DNA of 64,000 nucleotides from Chloroflexi bacterium OHK40 (GCA_004367505.1 SFCB01000179.1:19526-83525); one strand, 5' to 3'; shown: positions 50,545 to 61,318, counted from the stretch's first letter. The notes: generated from the sequence alone by a model not told the origin. Numbers and translations: made by a program.

Positions 50545-52311
50545 ATGCTTTACCCGATACAGAACGAGGTACGAAATCGGCTCGACCTCTCGGGAATCTG
50601 GGACTTCCGGCCCGACCCCGATGGGTTTGGCGAACAGGACGGGTGGTTCAACGGCCTCGAGGCGGCGCGACCGATCGCGATGCCGGGCAGCTGGAACGAG
50701 CAGTACGAGGACCTGTTCAACTACCTCGGTCTGGCCTGGTACGTGCGCAAGACCTTTGTCCCGGCGAGCTGGCAGGGCGAGCGCGTGTTCCTCCGCGTCG
50801 GCTCGGCCAACTACCAGGCCACGGTCTACGTCAACGGCGAGCGAGCCGGCAGCCACGAGGGCGGCCACCTGCCCTTCGCCTTCGATATCACTGGCCTGCT
50901 CCGCTGGGACGCCGAGAACACGATCGCCATCAGCGTCGAGAACGAGCTCAAGCCTACCCGCGTCCCTTCCGGCAATATAAAGTCGGCGATCGGCGCCTTT
51001 GCCAGCTACCCGCGCACCACCTTCGACTTCTTCCCCTTCGCCGGTCTGCACCGCCCGGTAGTGCTCTACAGCGTGCCGCAGGTCGCCATCGACGACCTCA
51101 CGGTGGTCACGACCGTCGACGGTGCGGACGGCGTGGTGCGCGTGACCGCCCGGCTGAGCGAGCCGGCAACAACGGGCGGCAGCCTCACGCTCAGCGGCGG
51201 GGCCACGGCGCTCCGGGCTGAGCTGGCGTTCGAGGACGGCGTGGCCACTGCCGAGGTGCGCGTGCCTGGCGCTCGCCTCTGGTCGGATAAGGACCCCTAC
51301 CTCTACGACCTGACCGTGCAGACGGCGGACGACCGCTACACGCTCAAGGTCGGCATCCGGACGATCGCCGTGGAGGGCGGCCGAATTCTACTCAACGGCA
51401 AGCCGGTGCAGCTGAATGGCTTCGGCCGCCACGAGGACTTCATCGCCAGCGGCAAGGGGCTGAACTTGCCCTTGATGGTTAAGGACTACGCCCTGATGCG
51501 CTGGACGGGCGCCAACAGCTACCGCACCTCGCACTACCCCTACAGCGAGGAGGAGATGCAACTGGCCGACCGCGAGGGCTTCCTGATCATTGACGAGATC
51601 CCCGCCGTCAGCCTGCAGTTCGACACCGCAGAGAACATCGCCGAGCGGCTGCGCGTCTGCCTCCAGCAGATCGATGAGCTGATCGCCCGCGACAAGAACC
51701 ACCCCAGCGTGGTGATGTGGTGCGTCGCCAACGAGCCAATGCCGAGGACGCTCGACCTGGCGGGGGCGGGGGATTCGGGCGGCGAGGACACGGGCGAGGC
51801 GGAGGGCAAGGCCATGCTCGAGACGCTGCTGGCCCGCGCTCGCGAGCTCGACCCAACCCGGCTCGTGACCATCGTCACCCTGATGGGTGGCCCCCAGTCG
51901 TGGATGGAGCAGTGCGACGTGATCTGCATGAACCGCTACTGGGGCTGGTATGTCCTGGGCGGCGAGCTGGACAAGGCCAGGGCGGCGCTGGAGGGCGAGC
52001 TCGACCAGGTCTGGGCGAAGTTCGGCCGGCCGATCATCATGACCGAGTTCGGCGCCGACACCATGGCGGGGATGCACGGCCATCCTAGCGTGATGTGGAC
52101 CGAGGAGTACCAGGCCGACTACATCCGAATGCACCTGGAGACGGCGGCCGCCCGCGACTTCGTCGCCGGCATGCAGGTCTGGAACTTCGCCGACTTCGCG
52201 GCGGTGCAGAGCATCATGCGCGTGGGCGGGCTGAACATGAAGGGTGTCTTCACCCGCACGCGCCAGCCCAAGATGGCCGCCCACGTCCTGCGCGAGTTCT
52301 GGGTGCGCTAG
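50545..52311 (+). CDS. uidA: beta-glucuronidase (GH2)
   Basis: NEPMPRTLD; IIMTEFGADTMAGMHGHPSVMWTEEYQADYIRMHLE. Confidence 0.9.
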   Translation: MLYPIQNEVRNRLDLSGIWDFRPDPDGFGEQDGWFNGLEAARPIAMPGSWNEQYEDLFNYLGLAWYVRKTFVPASWQGERVFLRVGSANYQATVYVNGERAGSHEGGHLPFAFDITGLLRWDAENTIAISVENELKPTRVPSGNIKSAIGAFASYPRTTFDFFPFAGLHRPVVLYSVPQVAIDDLTVVTTVDGADGVVRVTARLSEPATTGGSLTLSGGATALRAELAFEDGVATAEVRVPGARLWSDKDPYLYDLTVQTADDRYTLKVGIRTIAVEGGRILLNGKPVQLNGFGRHEDFIASGKGLNLPLMVKDYALMRWTGANSYRTSHYPYSEEEMQLADREGFLIIDEIPAVSLQFDTAENIAERLRVCLQQIDELIARDKNHPSVVMWCVANEPMPRTLDLAGAGDSGGEDTGEAEGKAMLETLLARARELDPTRLVTIVTLMGGPQSWMEQCDVICMNRYWGWYVLGGELDKARAALEGELDQVWAKFGRPIIMTEFGADTMAGMHGHPSVMWTEEYQADYIRMHLETAAARDFVAGMQVWNFADFAAVQSIMRVGGLNMKGVFTRTRQPKMAAHVLREFWVR

Positions 52312-52317
52312 GAGTGT

Positions 52318-52414
52318 AGGCAAAGGTACAGGGACTTGGGTACAGGAGACAGGGCGGCGGCAGCAGCAAGCCCTGGATGTGCCAAAACGGTCAAGCGGCC
52401 CGAAACCTTGCCTT
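52318..52414 (+). repeat. dispersed ~100-bp repeat, copy B
   Basis: See 30001-30101. Confidence 0.8.
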
Positions 52415-52474
52415 AGCACGAAGGACGATGGGGGAACTCAACCAGGTTCCCCCTCGCTGAAGGGGAAAACGACA

Positions 52475-53125
52475 ATGGCTGCGATCACGATCTCACGGCA
52501 GTACGGGAGCGGTGGGCGCGAGGTGGCCGGGTTGCTGTGCGAGCGGCTGGGCTACCGCTACTTCGACAAGGAGCTGATGGCCCAACTTGGCGACGAGCTC
52601 GGCCTCACACCCGCGCAGCTCGTCGACCTGCCCGACCACCGCCACCGGACCCAGAGCCTGATCGAACGGCTATTCGCCTCGGCGATCAACCCGCTCGGCG
52701 ACCCCAGCGGCTGGACCCTGCCGGCCCGGCTCGAGGCCCAGCAGCGGATCACGGTGCAGACCTTCCAGAGCCTGATCCAGGCAGCCCACGAGCGCGGCAA
52801 CGTGGTGGTGATGGGCCGCGGCGGGCAGATGGTGCTGCGCGATGCCCCTGACGTGCTCCATGTCCGGCTGGTGGCCCCAGTCGAGCAGCGCGTCGCACGA
52901 GTGCAACGCCGCGAGGAGCTAAGCGAGGACGAGGCCCGCACCCGCATCGTCGAGCGCGACGAAGCATCACTGGACTATCTGAAGCGCTATTATGACTGCG
53001 ATCCCGACGAGCCCCTGCTCTACCACCTCGTCATCAATCTGGGAAAGCTCACCACGGTCGACGCGTGCGATCTGATCATCAAGGCCCTGGACGCTCTCGC
53101 GGCTCCCGCCACGCCATCCACGTAG
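52475..53125 (+). CDS. cytidylate kinase-like family protein
   Basis: ITISRQYGSGGREVAGLLCERLGYRYFDKELM; MGRGGQMVLRDAPDVLHVRLVAP. Confidence 0.88.
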   Translation: MAAITISRQYGSGGREVAGLLCERLGYRYFDKELMAQLGDELGLTPAQLVDLPDHRHRTQSLIERLFASAINPLGDPSGWTLPARLEAQQRITVQTFQSLIQAAHERGNVVVMGRGGQMVLRDAPDVLHVRLVAPVEQRVARVQRREELSEDEARTRIVERDEASLDYLKRYYDCDPDEPLLYHLVINLGKLTTVDACDLIIKALDALAAPATPST

Positions 53126-53210
53126 CGCGCGACGGCGTAAGCCCGCCAGCTCCGGAGCGCCTGCCAGACGAGAGCCGCGCTGGCCATACGCTCACGAGGA
53201 GAGACGGACC

Positions 53211-54647
53211 ATGCCAACCACACCCTGGGTACTCTCGCCCGACCGCTGCTTTAGTGGCGAGCCGGGCCGCCGGGCGCTGGCGCGCGAGCTGTACGGCCGG
53301 GTCAAGGAGCTGCCGGTGTTCAGCCCTCACGGCCACGTCCCGCCCGCCCTCCTGGCCGACCCATCGGCGCGCCTGGGCACCCCCGCCGAGCTATTCATCA
53401 TCCCCGACCACTACATCCTGCGCATGCTGGTCAGCCAGGGTGTATCGCTCGATCAGCTCGGCGTGCCTGCCCGCGACGGGGCCGTGGTCGAGAGCGACCA
53501 CCGGGCGATCTGGCAGCGCTTCGCCGAGCACTTCCATCTGTTCCGCGGCACGCCTACTGGCCTCTGGCTCGCGGCCGAGCTGGTGGAGCTGTTCGGGGTC
53601 GAGGAGCGGCTGACCGCCGAGAGCGCCCGGCGCATCTACGACCACCTCGAGGCCCGCCTGGCCGAGCCGGACTTCACGCCGCGGGCGTTGCTCGACCGCA
53701 TGCGGATCGAGCTGCTGGCGACGACCGACGCCGCGACCGACAGCCTCGACGAGCACAGGCGCCTCCACACTGACGGGCTGACCAGGGTGCGGCCAACCTT
53801 CCGCCCCGACGCGCTCCTCGCTCTCGACGCCCCCGATTGGCTAGGTCAGGTCGCCCGGCTGAGTGCCGTCGCAGGTGTGGAAGTGGTAGACTACCGCAGC
53901 TTCATCGTGGCGCTGGAGCAGCGGCGAGCTGCGTTCAAGGCCCTGGGCGCCCTGGCGACCGACCACGGTGTGGTGTCGCCCTACACGGCGCCCATGAGCG
54001 ATGGTGAGGCCGAGGCGCTCGTCGCCCGTGCGTTGCGCGGCGAGGCGAGCGCGGACGACGCGGCGCGCTTCACCGCCCACATGCTGATCGAGTTCGCCCG
54101 CATGAGTTGCGAGGATGGCCTGGTAATGCAGCTCCATGCCGGCAGCCTGCGCAACCACCACCATGCCCTGCTCAGCCGCTTCGGCCCCGACAAGGGCGCC
54201 GACATCCCGTTGGCGACGGAGTGGACGCGCAACCTGCGCCCGCTGCTCAACGCCTACGGCGCCGATCCGCGCTTCCGGATCATCCTGTTCACGCTGGACG
54301 AGAGCAGCTACAGCCGCGAACTGGCGCCTCTGGCCGGCTACTACCCCGCCGTGCTGCTCGGCCCGCCCTGGTGGTTCCACGACAGCGTGAACGGCATGCG
54401 CCGCTACTTCGACCAGGTGGTCGAGACGGCGGGGCTGTACAACACGGCAGGCTTCAACGACGACACCCGCGCCTTCGCCTCGATCCCGGCCCGCCACGAC
54501 GTGTGGCGGCGCGTGAGCTGCGACTGGCTGGCCGGGCAGGTGGTCGAGGGGCTGCTGGCCGAGGACGAGGCCCATGAACTGGCTGGTGAGCTGGCGGTGG
54601 GGCTGGCGAAACGGGCCTACCGTGTGATGGAGGGAGGAGCGCCATGA
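53211..54647 (+). CDS. uxaC: glucuronate isomerase
   Basis: VFSPHGHVPPALLADP; MQLHAGSLRNHH; LGPPWWFHDSVNGMRRYFDQV. Confidence 0.9.
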   Translation: MPTTPWVLSPDRCFSGEPGRRALARELYGRVKELPVFSPHGHVPPALLADPSARLGTPAELFIIPDHYILRMLVSQGVSLDQLGVPARDGAVVESDHRAIWQRFAEHFHLFRGTPTGLWLAAELVELFGVEERLTAESARRIYDHLEARLAEPDFTPRALLDRMRIELLATTDAATDSLDEHRRLHTDGLTRVRPTFRPDALLALDAPDWLGQVARLSAVAGVEVVDYRSFIVALEQRRAAFKALGALATDHGVVSPYTAPMSDGEAEALVARALRGEASADDAARFTAHMLIEFARMSCEDGLVMQLHAGSLRNHHHALLSRFGPDKGADIPLATEWTRNLRPLLNAYGADPRFRIILFTLDESSYSRELAPLAGYYPAVLLGPPWWFHDSVNGMRRYFDQVVETAGLYNTAGFNDDTRAFASIPARHDVWRRVSCDWLAGQVVEGLLAEDEAHELAGELAVGLAKRAYRVMEGGAP

Positions 54648-55468
54648 GCATTCTTGGAGAGCTGTTCAGCCTGGAGGGCCAGGTGGCGATCGTCACTGGC
54701 GGCACCGGGGTTCTCGGCGGAGCGATGGCCCAGGGACTGGCGCGGGCGGGGGCGAAGGTGGGCGTGCTCGGGCGGCGGCGCGAGCAGGCCGCGGCGACGG
54801 TGCGCTCCATCCGCGCGGCAGGCGGCGAGGCCCTGGCCCTGGTGGCCGACGTGCTCAACCGCCAGCAGCTCGAGGCGGCCCGCGACGCCGTGATCGACCA
54901 GTGGGGCCGCCTCGACATTCTGGTCAACGCCGCCGGCGGCAACCTGCCCGCCGCAACCCTGACGCCGGGCCACTCCTTCTTCGACCTGCCGGTCGAGGGG
55001 ATGGAGCCGGTGATTGCGCTCAACCTCCATGGCACCCTGCTCCCCTCCCAGGTCTTTGGCGAGACCATGGCGCGGGGGGGGCAGGGCTCGATCGTGAACA
55101 TCTCGTCGATGGCGGCCCAGCGCGCGCTCACACGGGTGGTCGGCTACGGGATCGCCAAGGCGGGCGTGGACAACGCGACCCGCTGGTTGGCCGTCGAGCT
55201 GGCCCGCGCCTTCGGCGGGCGGCTGCGGGTCAACGCGATCGCCCCCGGCTTCTTCGTCGGCGATCAGAACCGCGCCCTGCTGTTCAACGACGATGGCACG
55301 CTCACCCCCCGCGGGCAGAGGATCATCGACCATACCCCGGTGGGGCGCTTCGGCACGCCCGAGGAGCTGCTCAGCACCCTGCTCTGGCTCTGCGGGCCTG
55401 GCGCCTCCTTCGTCAACGGCGTGGTGGTGGCGGTGGACGGCGGCTTCAGCGCCTTCAGCGGCGTATAA
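54644..55468 (+). CDS. SDR oxidoreductase, probable fructuronate reductase (D-mannonate oxidoreductase)
   Basis: VAIVTGGTGVLGGAMAQGLARAGAKVGVLGRR; YGIAKAGVDNATRWLAVELA; operon context. Confidence 0.82.
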   Translation: MSILGELFSLEGQVAIVTGGTGVLGGAMAQGLARAGAKVGVLGRRREQAAATVRSIRAAGGEALALVADVLNRQQLEAARDAVIDQWGRLDILVNAAGGNLPAATLTPGHSFFDLPVEGMEPVIALNLHGTLLPSQVFGETMARGGQGSIVNISSMAAQRALTRVVGYGIAKAGVDNATRWLAVELARAFGGRLRVNAIAPGFFVGDQNRALLFNDDGTLTPRGQRIIDHTPVGRFGTPEELLSTLLWLCGPGASFVNGVVVAVDGGFSAFSGV

Positions 55469-55480
55469 GTGAGGGGTGCC

Positions 55481-56740
55481 ATGGTAACAGGACAGGGCTC
55501 GACAACCGCTACCCTGGACGCCGCCGCTGTCGCCGACATCATCGCGCAGGCGCTCGGCGCGCTCGCGCTGGACGGCAAGCGCGTGCTGGTGATCATTCCG
55601 GACGGGACGCGCACCGCGCCGATCCCCCTGATCTACCGCCTGCTCCAGGAGCAGCTCGGCCCACGCGCCGCCCGGCTCGACTTTTTGATCGCCCTGGGTA
55701 CCCACAAGCCGATGAGCGACGGTGCGATCGACCGCCTGGTCGGCTTGCCTGCGGCCGAACGCGCGGTGCGCTTTCCCAACAGCGCCGTGCTGAACCACCG
55801 CTGGGATCTGCCCGAGACCTTCGTCACGATCGGGACGATCCCCGAGGCCGAGGTCGCCCAGCTGACCGGCGGGTTGCTGGCGGCCGAGGTGCCTGTGGCT
55901 CTCAACCGGCAGATCTTCGACTACGACCAGCTGATCGTCTGCGGGCCGGTCTTCCCCCACGAGGTGGCCGGCTTCTCGGGTGGGGCCAAGTACTTCTTCC
56001 CCGGTATCGCCGGTGCTCAGATCATCAACTTCACCCACTGGCTCGGCGCCCTGGTGACGAGCATGGACACGATCGGCGTGAAGGACACCCCGGTGCGACG
56101 GGTGATTCACCGGGCCGCCCGCTTCATCGACCGGCCGATACTCCTTATTGCCATGGTCCTGAAGGGCCACGCCCTCCATGGTCTGTACGCGGGGTCGCAC
56201 GAGGAGACCTGGAGCACCGCGGCTGATCTATCGGCCCAACTGAACATCGCCTACCGGCCACAACCCTTTCGCCAGGTGCTCTCGATGGCCTCGCCGATCT
56301 ACGAGGACCTGTGGACGGCGGCCAAGGCCATGTACAAGACGGAGCCAGTGGTCGCCGACGGCGGCGAGGTGATCATCTACGCGCCGCATATCAGTGAGGT
56401 CTCCTTCACCCACGGCGCGCTGATCGACCGGGTCGGCTACCACGTGCGCGACTACTTTACCAAACAGTGGGGGCGCTTCAAGGAGCTGCCAGGCGGCATT
56501 CTGGCCCACAGCACCCACGTCAAGGGCCACGGCTGGTACGACGAGGCGACCGGTATTGAGACGCCGCGCATCCAGGTGACCCTGGCCACCGGCATCCCCG
56601 AGGAGCGCTGCCGGCGGATCAACCTCGGCTATATGGACTACCGCACGATCGACCCGGAGGCGTGGCGGGGCCGCGAGGACGAGGGCCTGCTGCTGGTCGA
56701 GCGCGCTGGCGAGATGTTGTACCGCATCAGAGAGCGATAG
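55481..56740 (+). CDS. LarA-family nickel-dependent racemase/epimerase (DUF2088)
   Basis: VLVIIPDGTRTAPIPLIYRLL; IALGTHKPMSDGAIDRLVG; FDYDQLIVCGPVFPHEVAGFSGGAKYFFPGIAGAQII. Confidence 0.88.
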   Translation: MVTGQGSTTATLDAAAVADIIAQALGALALDGKRVLVIIPDGTRTAPIPLIYRLLQEQLGPRAARLDFLIALGTHKPMSDGAIDRLVGLPAAERAVRFPNSAVLNHRWDLPETFVTIGTIPEAEVAQLTGGLLAAEVPVALNRQIFDYDQLIVCGPVFPHEVAGFSGGAKYFFPGIAGAQIINFTHWLGALVTSMDTIGVKDTPVRRVIHRAARFIDRPILLIAMVLKGHALHGLYAGSHEETWSTAADLSAQLNIAYRPQPFRQVLSMASPIYEDLWTAAKAMYKTEPVVADGGEVIIYAPHISEVSFTHGALIDRVGYHVRDYFTKQWGRFKELPGGILAHSTHVKGHGWYDEATGIETPRIQVTLATGIPEERCRRINLGYMDYRTIDPEAWRGREDEGLLLVERAGEMLYRIRER

Positions 56741-56752
56741 AGGAGGAGCGAG

Positions 56753-57655
56753 ATGGATATCGGCATCATCGGGCTGGGACGAATGGGCGCGGGCATGGCC
56801 GAGCGCTGGCTGCGCGGCGGGCATCGGGTGGTGGGCCATAACCGCTCGCGCGGGCCTGTCGACGAGCTGGCCGCGAAGGGCATGGAGCCAGCGGGCAGCG
56901 TCGAGGAGCTGGTGGGCAAGCTGTCCTCACCCCGAGCGATCTGGGTCATGCTGCCCGCCGGCCAGGTGACCGAGCAAACCATCACCGCGCTGATCCCGCT
57001 GCTTGCCCCGGGCGACACCATCGTCGATGGCGGGAATACCAACTTCCACGACGACCAGCGCCGCGCCGCGATGCTCAAGGAGCATGGCCTGAACTATGTG
57101 GACCAGGGCACCTCGGGCGGGATCTGGGGGCTGGAGAATGGCTACTGCCTGATGGTCGGCGGTGAGAAGGAGCTCGTGCAACGCCTGGAGCCGGCCTTTC
57201 TGACCCTGGCGCCCGAGGGCGGCTACGTCCACTGCGGCCCCGTGGGCAGCGGCCACTTTGTCAAGATGGTCCACAACGGGATTGAGTACGGCATGATGCA
57301 GGCCTATGCCGAGGGCTTCGAGATCATGCGCGCGAAGCAAGCGTTCAACCTGGACCTGCACGCGATTGCCTCGGCCTGGCGCTACGGCAGCGTGGTGCGC
57401 TCGTGGCTCCTCGACCTCACCGAGGCCGCCCTGCGCGAGGACCCCGACCTGTCCGGGCTGAAGGGCTATGTGGAGGATAGCGGCGAGGGGCGCTGGACGA
57501 TCCAGGCCGCGATCGACCTTGACGTGCCGGCGCCAGTGATCACCCTCTCGCTCTTCGAGCGCTTCCACTCGCGCCAGCCTGAGTCTTTCGCCGCGAAGAT
57601 CCTCGCCGCCATGCGCAAGGGTTTCGGCGGCCACGCCGTCAAGTCCGCCACGTAG
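56753..57655 (+). CDS. 6-phosphogluconate dehydrogenase, short NAD-type
   Basis: IGIIGLGRMGAGMAERWLRGGHRVVGHNRS; YVDQGTSGGIWGLENGYCLMVGG; GSGHFVKMVHNGIEYGMMQAYAEG. Confidence 0.92.
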   Translation: MDIGIIGLGRMGAGMAERWLRGGHRVVGHNRSRGPVDELAAKGMEPAGSVEELVGKLSSPRAIWVMLPAGQVTEQTITALIPLLAPGDTIVDGGNTNFHDDQRRAAMLKEHGLNYVDQGTSGGIWGLENGYCLMVGGEKELVQRLEPAFLTLAPEGGYVHCGPVGSGHFVKMVHNGIEYGMMQAYAEGFEIMRAKQAFNLDLHAIASAWRYGSVVRSWLLDLTEAALREDPDLSGLKGYVEDSGEGRWTIQAAIDLDVPAPVITLSLFERFHSRQPESFAAKILAAMRKGFGGHAVKSAT

Positions 57656-57670
57656 CATACAGGTGATCAG

Positions 57671-59188
57671 ATGGTGCCCAACACCACAACCAGCGCGGCG
57701 ACCGAGGCTGCCTCACCGCTGATCCTGGCTCTCGACATCGGCTCATCCTCGACGCGCGCGCTGCTCTACGACCGGCGCGGCCGCGCGCTGGCCGGGTATG
57801 GCGTGCAGGAGCAATACGTCCTGCACACCACCGCCGACGGTGTGAGCGAGGACGACCCTGACGCCGCCGTCGAGCGGGCGGCCCGCTGCGTCGACGGGCT
57901 GCTGGCCCAGGCCGGGCCCCTGGCGGCGCACATTGTGGGGGTGGCGGTCGACACCATGGTCTCGACCTTCCTCGCCCTTGATGGCGCCGGCCAGCCACTC
58001 ACGCCGCTGATCACCTACGCCGACACGCGCAACGCCCCCGACAGCGAGGCGCTGCGCCGCGAGCTCGACGAGACCGCCGTCCACGATCGCACTGGCTGCC
58101 TGCTGCGAACCAGCTACTGGCCCGCGCGGCTGGCCTGGCTGCGGCGCAGCCGCCCCGACCTCTGGCGCGCGACGGCCCGCTTCGTCACCCTCGGCGAGTA
58201 CCTTGAGCTGCGGCTGTTCGGACGCTGCCGGGCCAGCTTTTCTGCCGCCTCCTGGAGCGGCCTGCTGGAGCGGCGCCGGCTCCAGTGGGACGCGCCGTTG
58301 CTCGCGCACCTCGGCGTCGAGGCGGGCCAGCTCTCCTCGCTGGTGGATGTGGACGAGCCCCTGGCAGGGCTGAGCGCGCCCTACGCCGCGCGCTGGCCGG
58401 CGTTGCGGGCCGTGCCCTGGTTCCCCGCCATCGGCGACGGGGCAGCGGCCAACATCGGCAGCGGCTGCACCGACCACAGCCGGATCGCCCTGACCATGGG
58501 CACGACCGGGGCGATGCGGGCCGTGCAGCGCGAGACCGCCGCGCTGCCGCCCGGCCTCTGGTGCTACCGCGTCGACCGCGACCACGCCCTGGTCGGCGGG
58601 GCCACCAGCGAGGGCGGCAACCTCTACGCCTGGCTCCGGCAGACCATGCGTCTGGCCTCTCCCGACGAGGTCGAGGCGGCCCTGGCGGCCTTCCCGCCCG
58701 ATGGGCACGGCCTGACGGTGCTGCCGTTCGTGGCCGGTGAGCGCAGCCCTGGCTGGGCCGGCGACGTGCAGGCCACGATCCACGGGCTGACGCTGGCGAG
58801 CACGCCGCTTGCCATCCTGCGGGCGAGCCTGGAGGCGGTGGCCTACCGCTTCGCCGTGATCGAGCAGCGCCTGTGCGGGCGGGTCGACTGCGACCACCGC
58901 CTGGTGGCCAGCGGCAGCGGGCTGCTGCGCTCGCCGGCCTGGGCGCAGATCTTCGCCGACGTGCTGGGGCGGCCGGTGGTGGTTTCGGCCGAGCCCGAGG
59001 CGACCAGCCGGGGCGCGGCACTGCTCGCCCTTCGCTCGCTGGGAGCCCTGGGGTCGCTGGACGAGGCGCCGGCCGCCGATGGGCCGCTCTATACGCCCGA
59101 CCCCGAGCGCCACGCGATCTACCAGGCGGCGATCGCGCGTCAGCAGTGGCTATACGACCGCCTGTTGACGCGCAGCGTCGGCGCGTAG
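57671..59188 (+). CDS. FGGY-family carbohydrate kinase, probable gluconokinase
   Basis: ILALDIGSSSTRALLYDRRG; TMGTTGAMRAV; GLTVLPFVAGERSPGWAGD. Confidence 0.88.
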   Translation: MVPNTTTSAATEAASPLILALDIGSSSTRALLYDRRGRALAGYGVQEQYVLHTTADGVSEDDPDAAVERAARCVDGLLAQAGPLAAHIVGVAVDTMVSTFLALDGAGQPLTPLITYADTRNAPDSEALRRELDETAVHDRTGCLLRTSYWPARLAWLRRSRPDLWRATARFVTLGEYLELRLFGRCRASFSAASWSGLLERRRLQWDAPLLAHLGVEAGQLSSLVDVDEPLAGLSAPYAARWPALRAVPWFPAIGDGAAANIGSGCTDHSRIALTMGTTGAMRAVQRETAALPPGLWCYRVDRDHALVGGATSEGGNLYAWLRQTMRLASPDEVEAALAAFPPDGHGLTVLPFVAGERSPGWAGDVQATIHGLTLASTPLAILRASLEAVAYRFAVIEQRLCGRVDCDHRLVASGSGLLRSPAWAQIFADVLGRPVVVSAEPEATSRGAALLALRSLGALGSLDEAPAADGPLYTPDPERHAIYQAAIARQQWLYDRLLTRSVGA

Positions 59189-59257
59189 CGCTGTCGGCCA
59201 GCCGAACAATCAGGCGGGTGTTACTGCGGCCCCAACGCAGAAGGAGCACATGAGCCG

Positions 59258-61318
59258 ATGAGCACCTCCGAGCAGCTCGACCAGCTGAGCATCAATACCA
59301 TCCGCACCCTCGCGATGGATGCCGTGCAGGCAGCGAACTCGGGCCACCCCGGCACGCCGATGGCCATGGCGCCGGTGGCCTACACCCTCTGGCAGCAGTT
59401 CCTGCGCTTCGACCCCGAGGACCCGATCTGGCCCAACCGCGACCGCTTCGTCCTCTCGATGGGCCACGCCTCGATGCTACTCTACGCCCTGCTCCACCTC
59501 ACCGGGGTCAAGTCGGTTAACCCGAAGTATGAGGTTCTCGGCGAGCTGTCCGTGACCCTCGACGACATCAAGCGCTTCCGCCAGCTCGACAGCAAATGCC
59601 CGGGCCACCCCGAGTACCGCTGGACCAGCGGGGTCGAGACGACGACCGGCCCCCTCGGCCAGGGCGTCGCCACCAGCGTCGGCATGGCCATGGCCCAGCG
59701 CTGGCTGGCCTCCTACTTCAACCGGCCAGGCTTCGCCCTCTTCGACTACAACGTCTACGCCCTTTGCGGCGACGGCGACCTGATGGAGGGTATCGCCGGC
59801 GAGGCCGCCTCGCTCGCCGGCCATCTCAAGCTCACCAACCTCTGCTGGATCTACGACAACAACCGCATCACCATCGAGGGCTCCACCGACCTGGCCTTCA
59901 GCGAAGACGTCGCCACCCGCTTCATCGCCTACGGCTGGAACGTCACCCGCGTCGGCGACGCCAACGACCTCCAGATGCTCGCCCGCGCCCTCGGCCGCTT
60001 CGCCCAGACCACAACCGGGCCAACCCTGATCATCGTCGATAGCCACATTGGCTACGGGGCACCAACCAAGCAGGGCTCCCACGCTGCCCACGGCGAACCC
60101 CTCGGCGCCGAGGAGATTCGCCTGACGAAGCGCTTCTACGGCTGGCCCGAGGAGGCCCAGTTCCTCGTCCCCGACGGCGTGCGCGAGCACTTCGCCGCCG
60201 GCATCGGCGCCCGCGGTCAGGCGTTACGCGCCGCCTGGCACGAGCAACTCGCGGCCTACAGGCAGCAGTACCCGGAGCTCGCCGACCAACTCGATCGCAT
60301 GCAGCGCCGCCTGCCGGCCGAAGGCTGGGAGGATGCCCTGCCGACCTTCGTGCCCGACCCCAAGGGGTTGGCCGGTCGCGACGCCTCCGGCCAGGTGCTC
60401 AACGCCATCGCCCAGCACGTGCCCTGGCTGATCGGGGGCTCGGCTGACCTTGCTCCCTCGACCAAGACCCGCCTGACCTTCGCGGGTGCGGGCGACTTCA
60501 GTGCCGAGCAGCCCGGCGGTCGTAATCTCCACTTCGGCGTGCGCGAGCACGCGATGGGCGCGATTCTGAACGGGCTGTCGCTGAGCAAGTTGCGAGCCTA
60601 CGGCTCGGGCTTCCTGATCTTCAGCGACTACGCCCGCCCGGCCATCAGGCTCTCCGCGCTGATGGAGCTGCCGACCATCCACATCTTCACCCACGACAGC
60701 ATCGGCGTTGGCGAGGACGGGCCGACCCACCAGCCGGTCGAGCAGCTGGCCTCGCTGCGAGCCATCCCCGGCCTGATCGTGCTGCGGCCGGCGGACGCCA
60801 ACGAGGTAGCCGAGGCCTGGCGGGTGATCATGGGCCTGCGCCACGAGCCGGCGGTGCTCGTTCTGAGCCGGCAGGCACTGCCCACCCTCGATCGCAGCGT
60901 CTACGCGCCAGCGAGCGGCGTGGCCAGGGGGGCCTACATCCTGGCCGATGCACCGGGCGGGGCACCCGAAGTGATCCTCCTGGCCAGCGGCAGCGAGGTG
61001 GCGCTCTGCGTCCAGGCCTACGAGCAGCTCGCGTCCGAGGGAATCCGCGCTCGGGTCGTGAGCGTGCCGTCGTGGGAGCTGTTTGAGCAGCAGGAACAGG
61101 CCTACCGCGACCAGGTCCTGCCGCCAACCGTGACGGCACGCATCTCAGTGGAGCAGGCATCGACCTTCGGCTGGGCGCGCTTCACCGGATTGGACGGCAT
61201 ACGGGTCGGCATGCGCACCTTCGGCGCCTCGGCCCCATTGAAGGAGCTGCAGCGCAAGTTCGGCTTCACCCCCGAGCAGGTGGTGGCGAGCGCCAGGGAG
61301 CTGGCGCGCAAGGGCTAA
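59258..61318 (+). CDS. tkt: transketolase
   Basis: AANSGHPGTPMAMAPVAYTLW; FVLSMGHASMLLYALLHLTG; HDSIGVGEDGPTHQPVEQLASLRAIPGL. Confidence 0.96.
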   Translation: MSTSEQLDQLSINTIRTLAMDAVQAANSGHPGTPMAMAPVAYTLWQQFLRFDPEDPIWPNRDRFVLSMGHASMLLYALLHLTGVKSVNPKYEVLGELSVTLDDIKRFRQLDSKCPGHPEYRWTSGVETTTGPLGQGVATSVGMAMAQRWLASYFNRPGFALFDYNVYALCGDGDLMEGIAGEAASLAGHLKLTNLCWIYDNNRITIEGSTDLAFSEDVATRFIAYGWNVTRVGDANDLQMLARALGRFAQTTTGPTLIIVDSHIGYGAPTKQGSHAAHGEPLGAEEIRLTKRFYGWPEEAQFLVPDGVREHFAAGIGARGQALRAAWHEQLAAYRQQYPELADQLDRMQRRLPAEGWEDALPTFVPDPKGLAGRDASGQVLNAIAQHVPWLIGGSADLAPSTKTRLTFAGAGDFSAEQPGGRNLHFGVREHAMGAILNGLSLSKLRAYGSGFLIFSDYARPAIRLSALMELPTIHIFTHDSIGVGEDGPTHQPVEQLASLRAIPGLIVLRPADANEVAEAWRVIMGLRHEPAVLVLSRQALPTLDRSVYAPASGVARGAYILADAPGGAPEVILLASGSEVALCVQAYEQLASEGIRARVVSVPSWELFEQQEQAYRDQVLPPTVTARISVEQASTFGWARFTGLDGIRVGMRTFGASAPLKELQRKFGFTPEQVVASARELARKG

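Noticed and set aside
54617-56200. Long minus-strand ORF (527 aa) and other long shadow ORFs, e.g. 31579-33168(-), 35766-37253(+), 34315-35379(+), 57743-59113(-), 14076-15233(-), 54901-56226(+)
   Set aside because: They lie antisense or out of frame within well-supported genes; high GC content generates long stop-free frames and their compositions are His/Arg/Gln/Pro-rich.
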